A stretch of 40,514 nt of DNA from Paenibacillus marchantiophytorum (lineage in GTDB: Bacteria > Bacillota > Bacilli > Paenibacillales > NBRC-103111). The notes under the pieces were generated by a model. The model was given only the letters and a program-made list of their open reading frames with translations. It ran no database searches and had not been told where the DNA came from. How positions within the stretch are numbered: position 1 is the first letter of the stretch; each line of letters opens with the position of its first letter. This document shows, piece by piece, positions 1 to 7,446 of the stretch. The translations under genes and the position numbers were made by a program. Location of the stretch: NCBI RefSeq assembly GCF_014640555.1, contig NZ_BMHE01000059.1, forward strand, positions 1-40,514, given 5' to 3'.

Positions 1-395
1 GTTACGGCGGCACTTTCAGCAGGATGCCACTTCTTAGTGCTGTTTTTCAGCCTTAAGTCCGCATGATCCTCTCATTTCCTCCAATCACCTTGCTGTAAGA
101 GTGAAAAACAGCGTTACGGCGGCACTTTCAGCAGAATGCCACTTCTTAGCGCTGTTTTTCAGCCTTAAGTCCGCATGATCCTCTCGTTTTCTCCAATCAC
201 TTTGCTGTAAGAGTGAAAAACAGCGTTACGGCGGCACTTTCAGCAGGATGCTACTTCTTAGCGCTGTTTTTCAGCCTTAAGTCCGCATGATCCTCTCATT
301 TCCTCCAATCACCTTGCTGTAAGAGTGAAAAACAGCGTTACGGCGGCACTTTCAGCAGGATGCCACTTCTTAGCGCTGTTTTTCAGCCTTAAAGT
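1..395. repeat. 112-bp tandem repeat, 3.5 copies
   Basis: Units start at 1, 113, 225 and 337; the last is cut short near 395, where the sequence diverges. The copies differ at only a few positions. Units 2 to 4 each contain a perfect 12-bp inverted repeat with arms TGAAAAACAGCG and CGCTGTTTTTCA (102-113/150-161, 214-225/262-273, 326-337/374-385) around a 36-base loop; unit 1 has one base changed in the arm. The period is not a multiple of three and I see no reading frame running through it. The array starts at the window edge, so more copies may lie upstream. Confidence 0.9.
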
Positions 396-588
396 CCGCA
401 ATCAATTGAAACCTTTGTACATCCTATGGCTTAACCACTTCTTTCAAAGCAATCTATTGGACAATTTCAGAGGAACGTCTCATCCATATGTCTGACTAGC
501 TAGAAAAACCGCATCCCTCGCTTAAGAGATGAGCCGCTTAAAACCGACAAAATCTATCGAGTAAACTATAGGACCCTATGATTTTCCA
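396..588. other. non-coding stretch before the NHLP peptide gene
   Basis: I see no credible reading frame here. A weak stem around 511-533 (CATCCCTC against GAGATG), followed on the minus strand by a T run, could be a terminator for leftward transcription, but the pairing is imperfect. Confidence 0.4.
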
Positions 589-619
589 AACAGTAAAATT
601 TTACTAGATTTTTACTGTT
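589..619 (+). promoter_or_regulatory. operator-like inverted repeat before the NHLP peptide gene
   Basis: AACAGTAAAA (589-598) and TTTTACTGTT (610-619) are perfect 10-bp inverted arms separated by 11 bases. The spacer contains a third half-site, so 592-605 (AGTAAAATTTTACT) is itself a perfect palindrome. A -10-like TAAAAT follows at 619-624, about 50 bases before the peptide start codon, so a protein bound here would sit on the promoter. The regulator is unknown. Confidence 0.5.
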
Positions 620-672
620 AAAATATGGTATTCTCATCTTGTAAGACAAATAACCTAGTAGGAGTGATCAAG

Positions 673-909
673 ATGTCAACGGAAATTTTAACAACGAAAA
701 TTGTTCAAAAGGCTTGGGAAGACCCTTCTTTCAAGGAACAGCTTCTTTCAAATCCCAAAGCTGCTCTTAAAGAAGCATTCGGCATCGTGATTCCTGATCA
801 TGTAGGACTCAAAGCGGTAGAAGAGACTGAGAACGAATTCGTCCTTGTCATTCCTACAAATCCTGCAAAAATGTTGGTTACTCCAAACGGTTCAGACGCG
901 CAGTGGTAA
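673..909 (+). CDS. NHLP-type (nitrile hydratase-like leader) RiPP precursor-like peptide, 78 aa
   Basis: The product resembles the leader region shared by NHLP/proteusin precursors: an aromatic/acidic stretch (AWEDPSFKEQLLSNP), then NPKAALKEAFGI and the strand-forming VEETENEFVLVIPTNP, which echoes the nitrile hydratase alpha-subunit fold. Only about 15 residues follow (ending NGSDAQW). They contain no cysteine and no clear double-glycine cleavage site. I chose the ATG at 673 because GGAG at 661 lies 8 bases upstream; an in-frame ATG at 625 has no such site. Known NHLP leaders guide YcaO, LanM or radical-SAM enzymes, but none is present in this window. It may be a true precursor served in trans, a relic, or a stand-alone small protein. 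Family assignment is fairly secure; a peptide product is inference. Confidence 0.7.
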   Translation: MSTEILTTKIVQKAWEDPSFKEQLLSNPKAALKEAFGIVIPDHVGLKAVEETENEFVLVIPTNPAKMLVTPNGSDAQW

Positions 910-929
910 TTCCTATCTGTTCATAATGA

Positions 930-978
930 AAGAGGCTGCCCTTAAGTCATTACATTGACTTGGGACAGCCTCTTTTTT
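930..978 (+). terminator. rho-independent terminator after the NHLP peptide gene
   Basis: AGAGGCTGCCC with AGTCA pairs across a short loop with TGACTT and GACAGCCTCT, followed by seven T. It lies between the convergent peptide gene and the histidine kinase gene, touching the kinase stop codon, and may serve both. Confidence 0.85.
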
Positions 979-2882
979 TATTCAGTTGGTCTCTGACTGA
1001 CAGCCGGGAAACGAATCATGACCTCCGTCCCCACATGCTTTTGACTGCTGAATTCGATTGTTCCTTTCATGGCTTCTATCAGTCGGAAGGTCACCATTAG
1101 CCCGAGGCCGGTTCCTTTTGTTTTCGTGGAGAAATAAGGCTCCCCCAGCTTGGCTAATTGTGCAGGTTCAATGCCTGCCCCGTTGTCTTTGATTTGTATC
1201 ACAACATTGTTGTTGTGTTCGTGAGCCTGAATATGAATCTGGCCATCCTTTTGAAAAGCCTCAATGCTATTTTTAATGATATTAATTAACGCTTGTTTTA
1301 ATTTGGATGAATTCCCGCAGATATAGAGATCATTAGGAATATTAAGAAAAACCGTCCCGCCATGGGAAGTTGCCAAGGGCACGATAATGCCTTCGATTTG
1401 CTTCAATTCTTTGGATATGTTTAACTCGGTCACCTCGTCAAGCTGGGGTTTGGCAAAGGTTAAGAAATCGGTAATAATTTCGGCAGCCCGATCTAACTCG
1501 CCAATGGCGATTTCGACAAACTTCTTATTCTTCTCATTGGAATCTTCGGATACGAGCTGCAGGAATCCCCGTGTAACTTGCAGCGGATTTCTAATTTCAT
1601 GCGCGACAGAGGCTGTGAGGGAACTAATCACCTCCATTTTCTCTGATGCTTGCAAATGCTGATTATAGAACTCAAGCTCTTTGGAGTAATTCATTAATAA
1701 ATCTTGATGGGCAGCGAATCTTCTTCCCAAAATAACAATGAGCGCAAAATTAAACCCTACAATCCCCCACTTCCATAGGAAAAGTTGATGTATTTGCGAA
1801 CTGAAATAGTACCAAACGAGATCGATCGTTCCTAATAAGGCAAAAAAGGCAAAGCCTTTGGAAAAGATAACGGCATCCTTATTGCCCCTCTTCGCATAAA
1901 GAACTGAAAAGCTAACCAGAAGAACGAATTGAGTGATCATGATGTAACCTAAGACGGTAGAGGTCATGAAATAATAAGCTTTATTAAACTTGTAGTCATT
2001 AATTTGATTATCCACCATAAATACTAGGTAGAAAATAGAATAGATGACTTGGAATCTTCTAAAATTGCGAATGACAACCAGCTGTCCATTTTCAAAAACT
2101 TTTTCGAAATAGTAGCTTAGCGTGGGTAGGAAGATCGCAAGCGAGAGGTCGAACATATTCGAATACATTGCGCCGTAATCCCCAAAATAGACATAGGTAA
2201 ACGGTGCGTTCGTAATAAAAATAATACCCATTGTAATAAAAATAATACTTAATGAAAGCCAACTGGCAATCTGATTCCTTTTGAGATACATGGAACAAAT
2301 GAGCATGATCAGAGCGATACAGATAAAGGAACAGCCGATAATGATGCTGGCTAAATCATGTACGACGAAGGGCCGCATTAACTCCGTATGGTTACCAAGC
2401 TTGATTGGTGAATTGATTCCCAAACGATCAAGACTTGTTTCTAATTTAATATAAACATTTTTGCCTGCATCTCCATGATTGATCGGGATGAGAATTCGCT
2501 GTACATCGAACGTAAACCGATAGTGCCTCTCATGGACCAGTTGATCCCCTAAGTATACGCCGACCTGCTGCGCATAAATTTCGTTGATTGATATACTGGA
2601 TTGGTCCGGAAGATCAAGCGGCAGATCCACTCTGACCCAAGCGGTCGAAATGGTTGAAGGCTTCGCTGGGCTTGCTCTATAATCGGAGATTTTCATCCAT
2701 TTGGAGTCGGGAACTTCGGATATCTCCTTCCATCCATCCTTCTCCATCCCCCACAGCAGGCTCCATTCTTTGATCGAATTAGCGCTATCCTGACTGGATG
2801 CATGCACAGAAGAAGAACTAAAACAACAACCAATGATGATCATCAGAAAAGCGATCGAGCGCATTCTTTCCGAGAATTTCAT
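978..2882 (-). CDS. 7TM-sensor histidine kinase (orphan), 634 aa
   Basis: This is a membrane sensor kinase that should autophosphorylate a histidine and pass the phosphate to an unlinked response regulator. A signal peptide (residues 8-29) is followed by an extracellular beta-rich domain (about 30-170) like the 7TMR-DISM extracellular module, seven hydrophobic segments (about 180-390), a short coiled linker, a HisKA domain with VAHEIRNPLQ (phospho-His near residue 428) and a HATPase with N box (NIIKNSIEAF), G1 (DNGAGI) and G2 (GTGLGL). The ATG at 2882 is preferred over the upstream TTG at 2900 because AAGGTGA lies 6 bases before it. No regulator gene is adjacent. The dimerisation and ATPase part resembles the sporulation/Kin group of Bacillales, so feeding a phosphorelay is possible but unproven. 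Confidence 0.85.
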   Translation of the reverse strand: MKFSERMRSIAFLMIIIGCCFSSSSVHASSQDSANSIKEWSLLWGMEKDGWKEISEVPDSKWMKISDYRASPAKPSTISTAWVRVDLPLDLPDQSSISINEIYAQQVGVYLGDQLVHERHYRFTFDVQRILIPINHGDAGKNVYIKLETSLDRLGINSPIKLGNHTELMRPFVVHDLASIIIGCSFICIALIMLICSMYLKRNQIASWLSLSIIFITMGIIFITNAPFTYVYFGDYGAMYSNMFDLSLAIFLPTLSYYFEKVFENGQLVVIRNFRRFQVIYSIFYLVFMVDNQINDYKFNKAYYFMTSTVLGYIMITQFVLLVSFSVLYAKRGNKDAVIFSKGFAFFALLGTIDLVWYYFSSQIHQLFLWKWGIVGFNFALIVILGRRFAAHQDLLMNYSKELEFYNQHLQASEKMEVISSLTASVAHEIRNPLQVTRGFLQLVSEDSNEKNKKFVEIAIGELDRAAEIITDFLTFAKPQLDEVTELNISKELKQIEGIIVPLATSHGGTVFLNIPNDLYICGNSSKLKQALINIIKNSIEAFQKDGQIHIQAHEHNNNVVIQIKDNGAGIEPAQLAKLGEPYFSTKTKGTGLGLMVTFRLIEAMKGTIEFSSQKHVGTEVMIRFPAVSQRPTE

Positions 2883-2980
2883 TATCGTCACCTTTTCCAA
2901 GATATTATAGCAAAATTGTGATAACCTTCTAATTTCTGCAAATTTTATGGTTATCCTGCTTTTTGCTGCAACTTGAAAAT

Positions 2981-3012
2981 AAAAAAGCCGCTCTGATCTG
3001 TTCGCAGTGGAA
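2981..3012 (-). terminator. probable terminator after the APH-like gene
   Basis: On the minus strand CCACT and AGCGG can pair across a roughly 14-base loop and are followed directly by six T. The stem is short, so this is a modest call. Confidence 0.4.
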
Positions 3013-3022
3013 TTCTAGCAAA

Positions 3023-3994
3023 CTAACACAAATCGGCGTTTTTCATGAGGTAGTCTACGACACTGATTATAATCTCGAACGTTTCGGCTCGCTGGTTAAG
3101 CAATAAGGAGCGTTCAAATTTGTCTTGTTCCAAATCGAATTCGATTAATATAAGAACCCAGACGGAGTAAAGTGCACAATATCTATGATAATCGTAGATG
3201 AATGAATCCTTTACATCTGTTTGCAATTTGCCGCGCTCTGCAGCGTAAGTCATTAAAATGGGGAGTCTGTCTCTAAGATTTGACATCGGCCTTCTATAGA
3301 AGGGACTTGTAATATCCAACAGGCAAAATAAATCCCAGTATACACTATTCACATGTATATACTCCCAATCAATAATAACCAAGCCGGAATTAGCCATGGC
3401 GATGTTCAACGGATTCAAGTCACCATGAGAAACGACAGTCTCTTCCCCCCAATGATGATGCACGATTTCCCGGTAAAAGAAGTCCACAACCGTAGGCTTA
3501 AACTCTGGAGAAGCGAGTATGCTGCGAACTTGCTGATCTTTGGTCCGTAAATAAGCCTGGACAGCGGCTGCTTCGGGTGTGTGTCCTGTAAACTCACCGA
3601 CAAGCAGTTCCTTGGACAGCAAATGCCATGCAGGTATCAATGAAGCCGTACGCTTCAGCACCTCTGTTTCAAAGCCATGCTTCAGAGGCCCCATGTCCTC
3701 AATAATCATCCAGTAGTTTTCTGGTTCATTCGTTCTTGCCTCTAGGAGGATTCTTGGAACGCGCACACTCGGGATCAAAGGGATGATATAATCTTGCACC
3801 CACATTTCCTTTCCTAAACTGGGGAAATTGGTTAGGCGCTTATAGATAAAACTATCCGTATGATTTTCCAAATGAACCCTTATGCGCTCCACTTTTTGAC
3901 CATTTCGCCCCACATATATCTCTTCACTCTCATGAGGAATCCCGCTTCGAATGTCCCCTTGATCGGTAAAGATGAGTTCTATCTTCGCATTCAT
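3023..3994 (-). CDS. aminoglycoside phosphotransferase (APH)-fold kinase, 323 aa
   Basis: This is an ATP-dependent small-molecule kinase of the APH/choline kinase fold. The catalytic loop HGDLNPLN (residues 190-197) and the metal-binding Asp in VIIDWEY (near 209) are intact. The N-terminal lobe is compact, with FIYKR likely giving the nucleotide-binding lysine. There is no signal peptide, so it acts in the cytoplasm. AAGGTGG lies about 11 bases before the ATG. It stands alone, 140 bp from the histidine kinase gene and separated from the ABC operon by a terminator. The substrate cannot be read from the sequence: members of this fold phosphorylate antibiotics, choline, sugars or amino alcohols, and no resistance is implied. 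Confidence 0.75.
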   Translation of the reverse strand: MNAKIELIFTDQGDIRSGIPHESEEIYVGRNGQKVERIRVHLENHTDSFIYKRLTNFPSLGKEMWVQDYIIPLIPSVRVPRILLEARTNEPENYWMIIEDMGPLKHGFETEVLKRTASLIPAWHLLSKELLVGEFTGHTPEAAAVQAYLRTKDQQVRSILASPEFKPTVVDFFYREIVHHHWGEETVVSHGDLNPLNIAMANSGLVIIDWEYIHVNSVYWDLFCLLDITSPFYRRPMSNLRDRLPILMTYAAERGKLQTDVKDSFIYDYHRYCALYSVWVLILIEFDLEQDKFERSLLLNQRAETFEIIISVVDYLMKNADLC

Positions 3995-4048
3995 GGACGA
4001 ATCGCCACCTTGTAGATTTCTTATTATGATTGTAGAAGAAGACAGAGC

Positions 4049-4094
4049 AAAAAGCCACCCTATGACTCTGTGGAAGCAGTCTCATGGTGGCCTT
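4049..4094 (-). terminator. terminator of the sugar ABC transporter locus
   Basis: On the minus strand GCCACC(ATGAGAC) pairs with (GAGTCATAG)GGTGGC across a short loop, followed by a five-T run. It lies just past the stop codon of the last permease gene. Confidence 0.8.
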
Positions 4095-4115
4095 TCTCGC
4101 ACTTCTATCTGACTC

Positions 4116-4988
4116 TTATCCTTTTACTGCGCCAGCCGTCATGCCCTTCATAATCTGTTCCTGGAACAGTAAGAAGACGATAATCGTTGGCAATACAGCA
4201 ATCGCTAAAGCAGCCATCGTTAATTCATAATCCGTCATATACCCGGTCGCAAAAGCGGATAAGCTCAGCGGAACCGTCTTGAGCGCAGGCTTGCTGATAA
4301 AGACAAGCGCAAAGGCAAAGTCGTTCCAGAACCGTAGAAACCCTAGAATTGCGACCGTGGATAGCGCCGGCATACTAAGCGGAAGCATCATGCGGAAGAA
4401 AATTCCCCAATAACCTGTTCCGTCGATTAACGCGGCTTCTTCAATCTCTTTGGGAATCGTAATTAAGTAAGCGGCGATGACGAAAATAGCAAGCGGCAGC
4501 TCAAAAGCCACATAAGGGAGAATAAGTGCTCCGTACGTATTCAGCAGACCTACTTTTTTCATAATAATGAATAAAGGAACTAGGGTGCTGTGAATAGGAA
4601 TTAGCATGCCTAATAGAAATAAGCCCATGAAAAATGGTTTTAATTTGAACGTAAACCGCGATAATACAAAAGCAGCTAGTGCGCCAATGACTAACGTGAG
4701 CAGCAAGGAAGCTACCGTAACGATGGTTGAATTCATAAGTGAAAGCCCCATCCCCGATACTTTCCATGCGCGAACCACATTGTCCCATTTCCACACGGTC
4801 GGCAGTAAAAAAGGCCGCGAATAAAACTCTTCATTCGACTTAAACGCACTGATAAACAACCAAATCAATGGATAAATGGTGACAAGCGCGTACAAGGATA
4901 GACCTGCGTTGACAAGTCCTTGTATCCATGCCTTTCGCTTCTTGCCTCCAGCGGGAAATCCCGTCTGCGTCGATACAACCTGCGCCAT
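4116..4988 (-). CDS. carbohydrate ABC transporter permease, MalG type, 290 aa
   Basis: This is the inner-membrane half of a CUT1-type sugar importer. Six hydrophobic helices are visible. The cytoplasmic EAA loop EEAALIDGTG (residues 183-192), continuing to the LPLSMP segment, is the contact for the ATPase. Length and C-terminal end (GMTAGAVKG) are typical of MalG-like proteins. AGGGAGGG lies 6 bases before the ATG. It is the last gene of lipoprotein, MalF-type, MalG-type and, as is usual for this family in Gram-positives, no ATPase gene accompanies it; a shared MsmX/UgpC-like ATPase elsewhere is expected. The substrate is unknown. Confidence 0.93.
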   Translation of the reverse strand: MAQVVSTQTGFPAGGKKRKAWIQGLVNAGLSLYALVTIYPLIWLFISAFKSNEEFYSRPFLLPTVWKWDNVVRAWKVSGMGLSLMNSTIVTVASLLLTLVIGALAAFVLSRFTFKLKPFFMGLFLLGMLIPIHSTLVPLFIIMKKVGLLNTYGALILPYVAFELPLAIFVIAAYLITIPKEIEEAALIDGTGYWGIFFRMMLPLSMPALSTVAILGFLRFWNDFAFALVFISKPALKTVPLSLSAFATGYMTDYELTMAALAIAVLPTIIVFLLFQEQIMKGMTAGAVKG

Positions 4989-5016
4989 AGATGTCCCTCC
5001 CTAGAGCATTTTCTTT

Positions 5017-5892
5017 CTATCGATAATCCTTTTTCATCAGGTATTGACTGCCGACAATCAAAATCAAGCTAAGAATGATGATAGCCGTAGAAATCGCGCT
5101 GCCAAAACCGAAACGGTAAACGTTGAACGTGCTGTTGTACATATATGAAGCTAATAGTTCCGTGGAATGCGCAGGTCCACCGCCCGTCATCACATAGATG
5201 AGATCGAATGCTTTCAAGCTTCCGGAAATACACAGCACAACGGCTACTTTGACGGTATCCCAGATCATGGGCAGTGTGACGGCAAACAATTTGCGAACCG
5301 GACCTACGCCATCGAGCTGTGCAGCGTCTTCGATTTCAGGTGAAATATTTTGTAAAGCCGCAATGAACATAATCATGTAAGGACCAATATAATTCCAGAT
5401 GATCGGCACCATCAGTGCGAACATCGATACTTTCGGATCCGAGAGCCAAGCTTTTTTCCAACTGTCAAGTCCAATCCCATCAAGCATGAAGTTCAAAATA
5501 CCGATTTGCGGGTGGTAGATATAGCCCCAGATAATCCCGACAACAACCGAGGATAACACCATGGGCATAAAAACAGAAGCACGAATTACACGTTGAAAAA
5601 AAGTGCTGCGCATCAGAAGAAGCGCTAGAATCATGGCAATGGGAACCTGACCAAAAACGGAAGCTGCCACGATGAGCATGTTGTTTTTGAAAGATTTCCA
5701 GAAAATTGGATCCTTGATGACTTCGACATAGTTGTCAAATCCGATAAATTTAGCGGCTCCGATCCCTTTCCAGTCAAAAAAGCCATAGTAGGCCGACCAG
5801 AAAATTGGCACAATTACAAAAAACAAATAAATGACTAAGGCCGGAAGGAGCCCTATGGTAATGAATCCTCTGATTCTTGCAGATGCAGTCAT
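5017..5892 (-). CDS. carbohydrate ABC transporter permease, MalF type, 291 aa
   Basis: This is the first membrane component of the same CUT1 importer. Six helices are evident and the EAA loop reads EDAAQLDGVG (about residues 188-197), followed by the usual LPMIWD. I start it at the ATG at 5892 because AAGGAGGG lies 6 bases before it; that Shine-Dalgarno sequence would fall inside the coding region if the upstream ATG at 5910 were used. It lies 28 bp before the MalG-type gene and 72 bp after the lipoprotein gene, so all three should share a transcript. Confidence 0.93.
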   Translation of the reverse strand: MTASARIRGFITIGLLPALVIYLFFVIVPIFWSAYYGFFDWKGIGAAKFIGFDNYVEVIKDPIFWKSFKNNMLIVAASVFGQVPIAMILALLLMRSTFFQRVIRASVFMPMVLSSVVVGIIWGYIYHPQIGILNFMLDGIGLDSWKKAWLSDPKVSMFALMVPIIWNYIGPYMIMFIAALQNISPEIEDAAQLDGVGPVRKLFAVTLPMIWDTVKVAVVLCISGSLKAFDLIYVMTGGGPAHSTELLASYMYNSTFNVYRFGFGSAISTAIIILSLILIVGSQYLMKKDYR

Positions 5893-5964
5893 GACTTCCC
5901 TCCTTCTCATCTTTTTTGAAAAAAGGCTCCAGCCGGGCTTTGGCTGGAGTCCTGGTGCCGTACC

Positions 5965-7311
5965 TTATTTACCGACGGCTTTAGCTTGCGCGTCTTGAAT
6001 TTTCTTAGCAATATCCTCTGGCTTGCCGCCCATAAGGAGCTCTTGCAAACCATTATTCACGACATCGGCACTAGCGGAAGTAAGTCTTCCATCATAAACC
6101 GGAGTTTTCTTAACGGTACTCATCATTTTATAAACATCTGCGAACAATGAGGATACTTTGGAAGTGTCCAAGTCTACTTTGTAGCTCACGAGCTGATTGC
6201 TTTCTAGAATTGCTTTTTGTGCTTGAGGGCCAGACAGTGCATAAATCAATTCGTAAGCTGCTGCTTTCTGTGCGCCGCTTACTTTCTTGCTCATCCCAAG
6301 TCCTGTTCCTACAACACCGGAAAGGGAATTTGGATCACCTTTACCGTTAGGCACAGATGGCAGAACCGTTACAGCCATATTCGCCAAAGCTTCTTTGGAA
6401 GTATTGGCAGCCAAGTTCGGCAGCGCCCATCCGCCATCGATCATCATAGCCGCTTTACCTTGCGCGAACATTTGTTCCATCTGCGTGTTGTCGATGCTGT
6501 TGAAGCCTTCTTGGAACGCTCCTGCTTTACCAAGTTGTTGAAGGTACGTCAAGGATTGAACGAATTCAGGATCCGTGAATTTCGCGCCATTTTGATCAAC
6601 AGCTTTCAAGAACCAATCTGTGCCTGTCACACGGTCAGCCAGCGAGCTGAGGATACTGGACTGTGCAACCCATGCAGCCTTGTTACCAAGCGCGATTGGC
6701 GTTACGTTGTTCTTTTTGAACGTATCCACCAGTTTCATGAGATCGTCCCATGTTTTTGGAGGTTGAACGCTATATTTATTGAAGATTTCTTTGTTGTAAT
6801 AAAGAATGGAAGTTGGTGATAACGCCATTGGCGCGCTGTACGTTTTGCCAGAGATGGTGAAGTCATCGAAGGACCCTGGCATAAAACCGTTTTTCCAATC
6901 GGCTTTGCTGTCGAGTAATTCATTTATTGGCTGAATCAAGTCGCCGGCAACGAATTCTTTGGTCATAACGCCCGGCCACATGACGAATAAATCCGGCATT
7001 TCGTTAGCCGCAGCAACCGTTTTCAGACGTGGGCGGTAACCATCGGGCGGAATCCCTTGGATATCCAACTCGACATTAGGATGATCTTTCTTGAATTTCT
7101 CCATGTATTCACGCATGGTTTTGGCGCGTAAATCTTCGCCCGTATAGTTGTGCCAAATGGATAATTTTACTTTCTCCGCCGGTTTTCCGGCATCTGTTGT
7201 TTTAGGAGCCGTGCTCTCTTTCGTCCCGCCTGTTGTTCCTGTTGAACCACAACCAGCCAACAAAGCGACTGACACTGTAGTTACGAGTGTAACGATTAAT
7301 GACTTTCTCAT
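5965..7311 (-). CDS. extracellular solute-binding lipoprotein of the sugar ABC transporter, 448 aa
   Basis: This is the ligand-capturing lipoprotein of the importer, a family 1 extracellular solute-binding protein anchored outside the membrane. A lipoprotein signal peptide (MRKSLIV...LLAGC, Cys near residue 21) leads into a Gly/Thr/Lys-rich linker and a two-lobed domain starting KLSIWHNYTGED. Aromatic residues such as VMWPG and DGGWALPN fit carbohydrate stacking. The ATG at 7311 is chosen because GGGAGG lies 9 bases before it; longer in-frame starts lack one. The gap to the response regulator gene (136 bp) contains a -10-like TATACT on the minus strand, so the transport genes probably have their own promoter under YesN-type control. 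The sugar is not identifiable from sequence. Confidence 0.92.
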   Translation of the reverse strand: MRKSLIVTLVTTVSVALLAGCGSTGTTGGTKESTAPKTTDAGKPAEKVKLSIWHNYTGEDLRAKTMREYMEKFKKDHPNVELDIQGIPPDGYRPRLKTVAAANEMPDLFVMWPGVMTKEFVAGDLIQPINELLDSKADWKNGFMPGSFDDFTISGKTYSAPMALSPTSILYYNKEIFNKYSVQPPKTWDDLMKLVDTFKKNNVTPIALGNKAAWVAQSSILSSLADRVTGTDWFLKAVDQNGAKFTDPEFVQSLTYLQQLGKAGAFQEGFNSIDNTQMEQMFAQGKAAMMIDGGWALPNLAANTSKEALANMAVTVLPSVPNGKGDPNSLSGVVGTGLGMSKKVSGAQKAAAYELIYALSGPQAQKAILESNQLVSYKVDLDTSKVSSLFADVYKMMSTVKKTPVYDGRLTSASADVVNNGLQELLMGGKPEDIAKKIQDAQAKAVGK

Positions 7312-7446
7312 GTGTTCGGACCTCCCTAAAGGTTTTCGTAGAAAACTAGCTTCTTTTCGATTCAATCTCTCTCGCTACACCTTTAGTATAGGGGACAATT
7401 TCAGGAGGCGGTACGGGAGAGACTTCGGCACGAAGGGGGACATTAT

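Noticed and set aside
1..395. CRISPR array
   Set aside because: The units are continuous near-identical 112-bp copies without variable spacers, and no cas genes are visible.
3023..3994. Antibiotic-resistance gene (APH)
   Set aside because: Only the broad kinase fold and catalytic motifs are visible; many members act on ordinary metabolites, and there is no mobile context.
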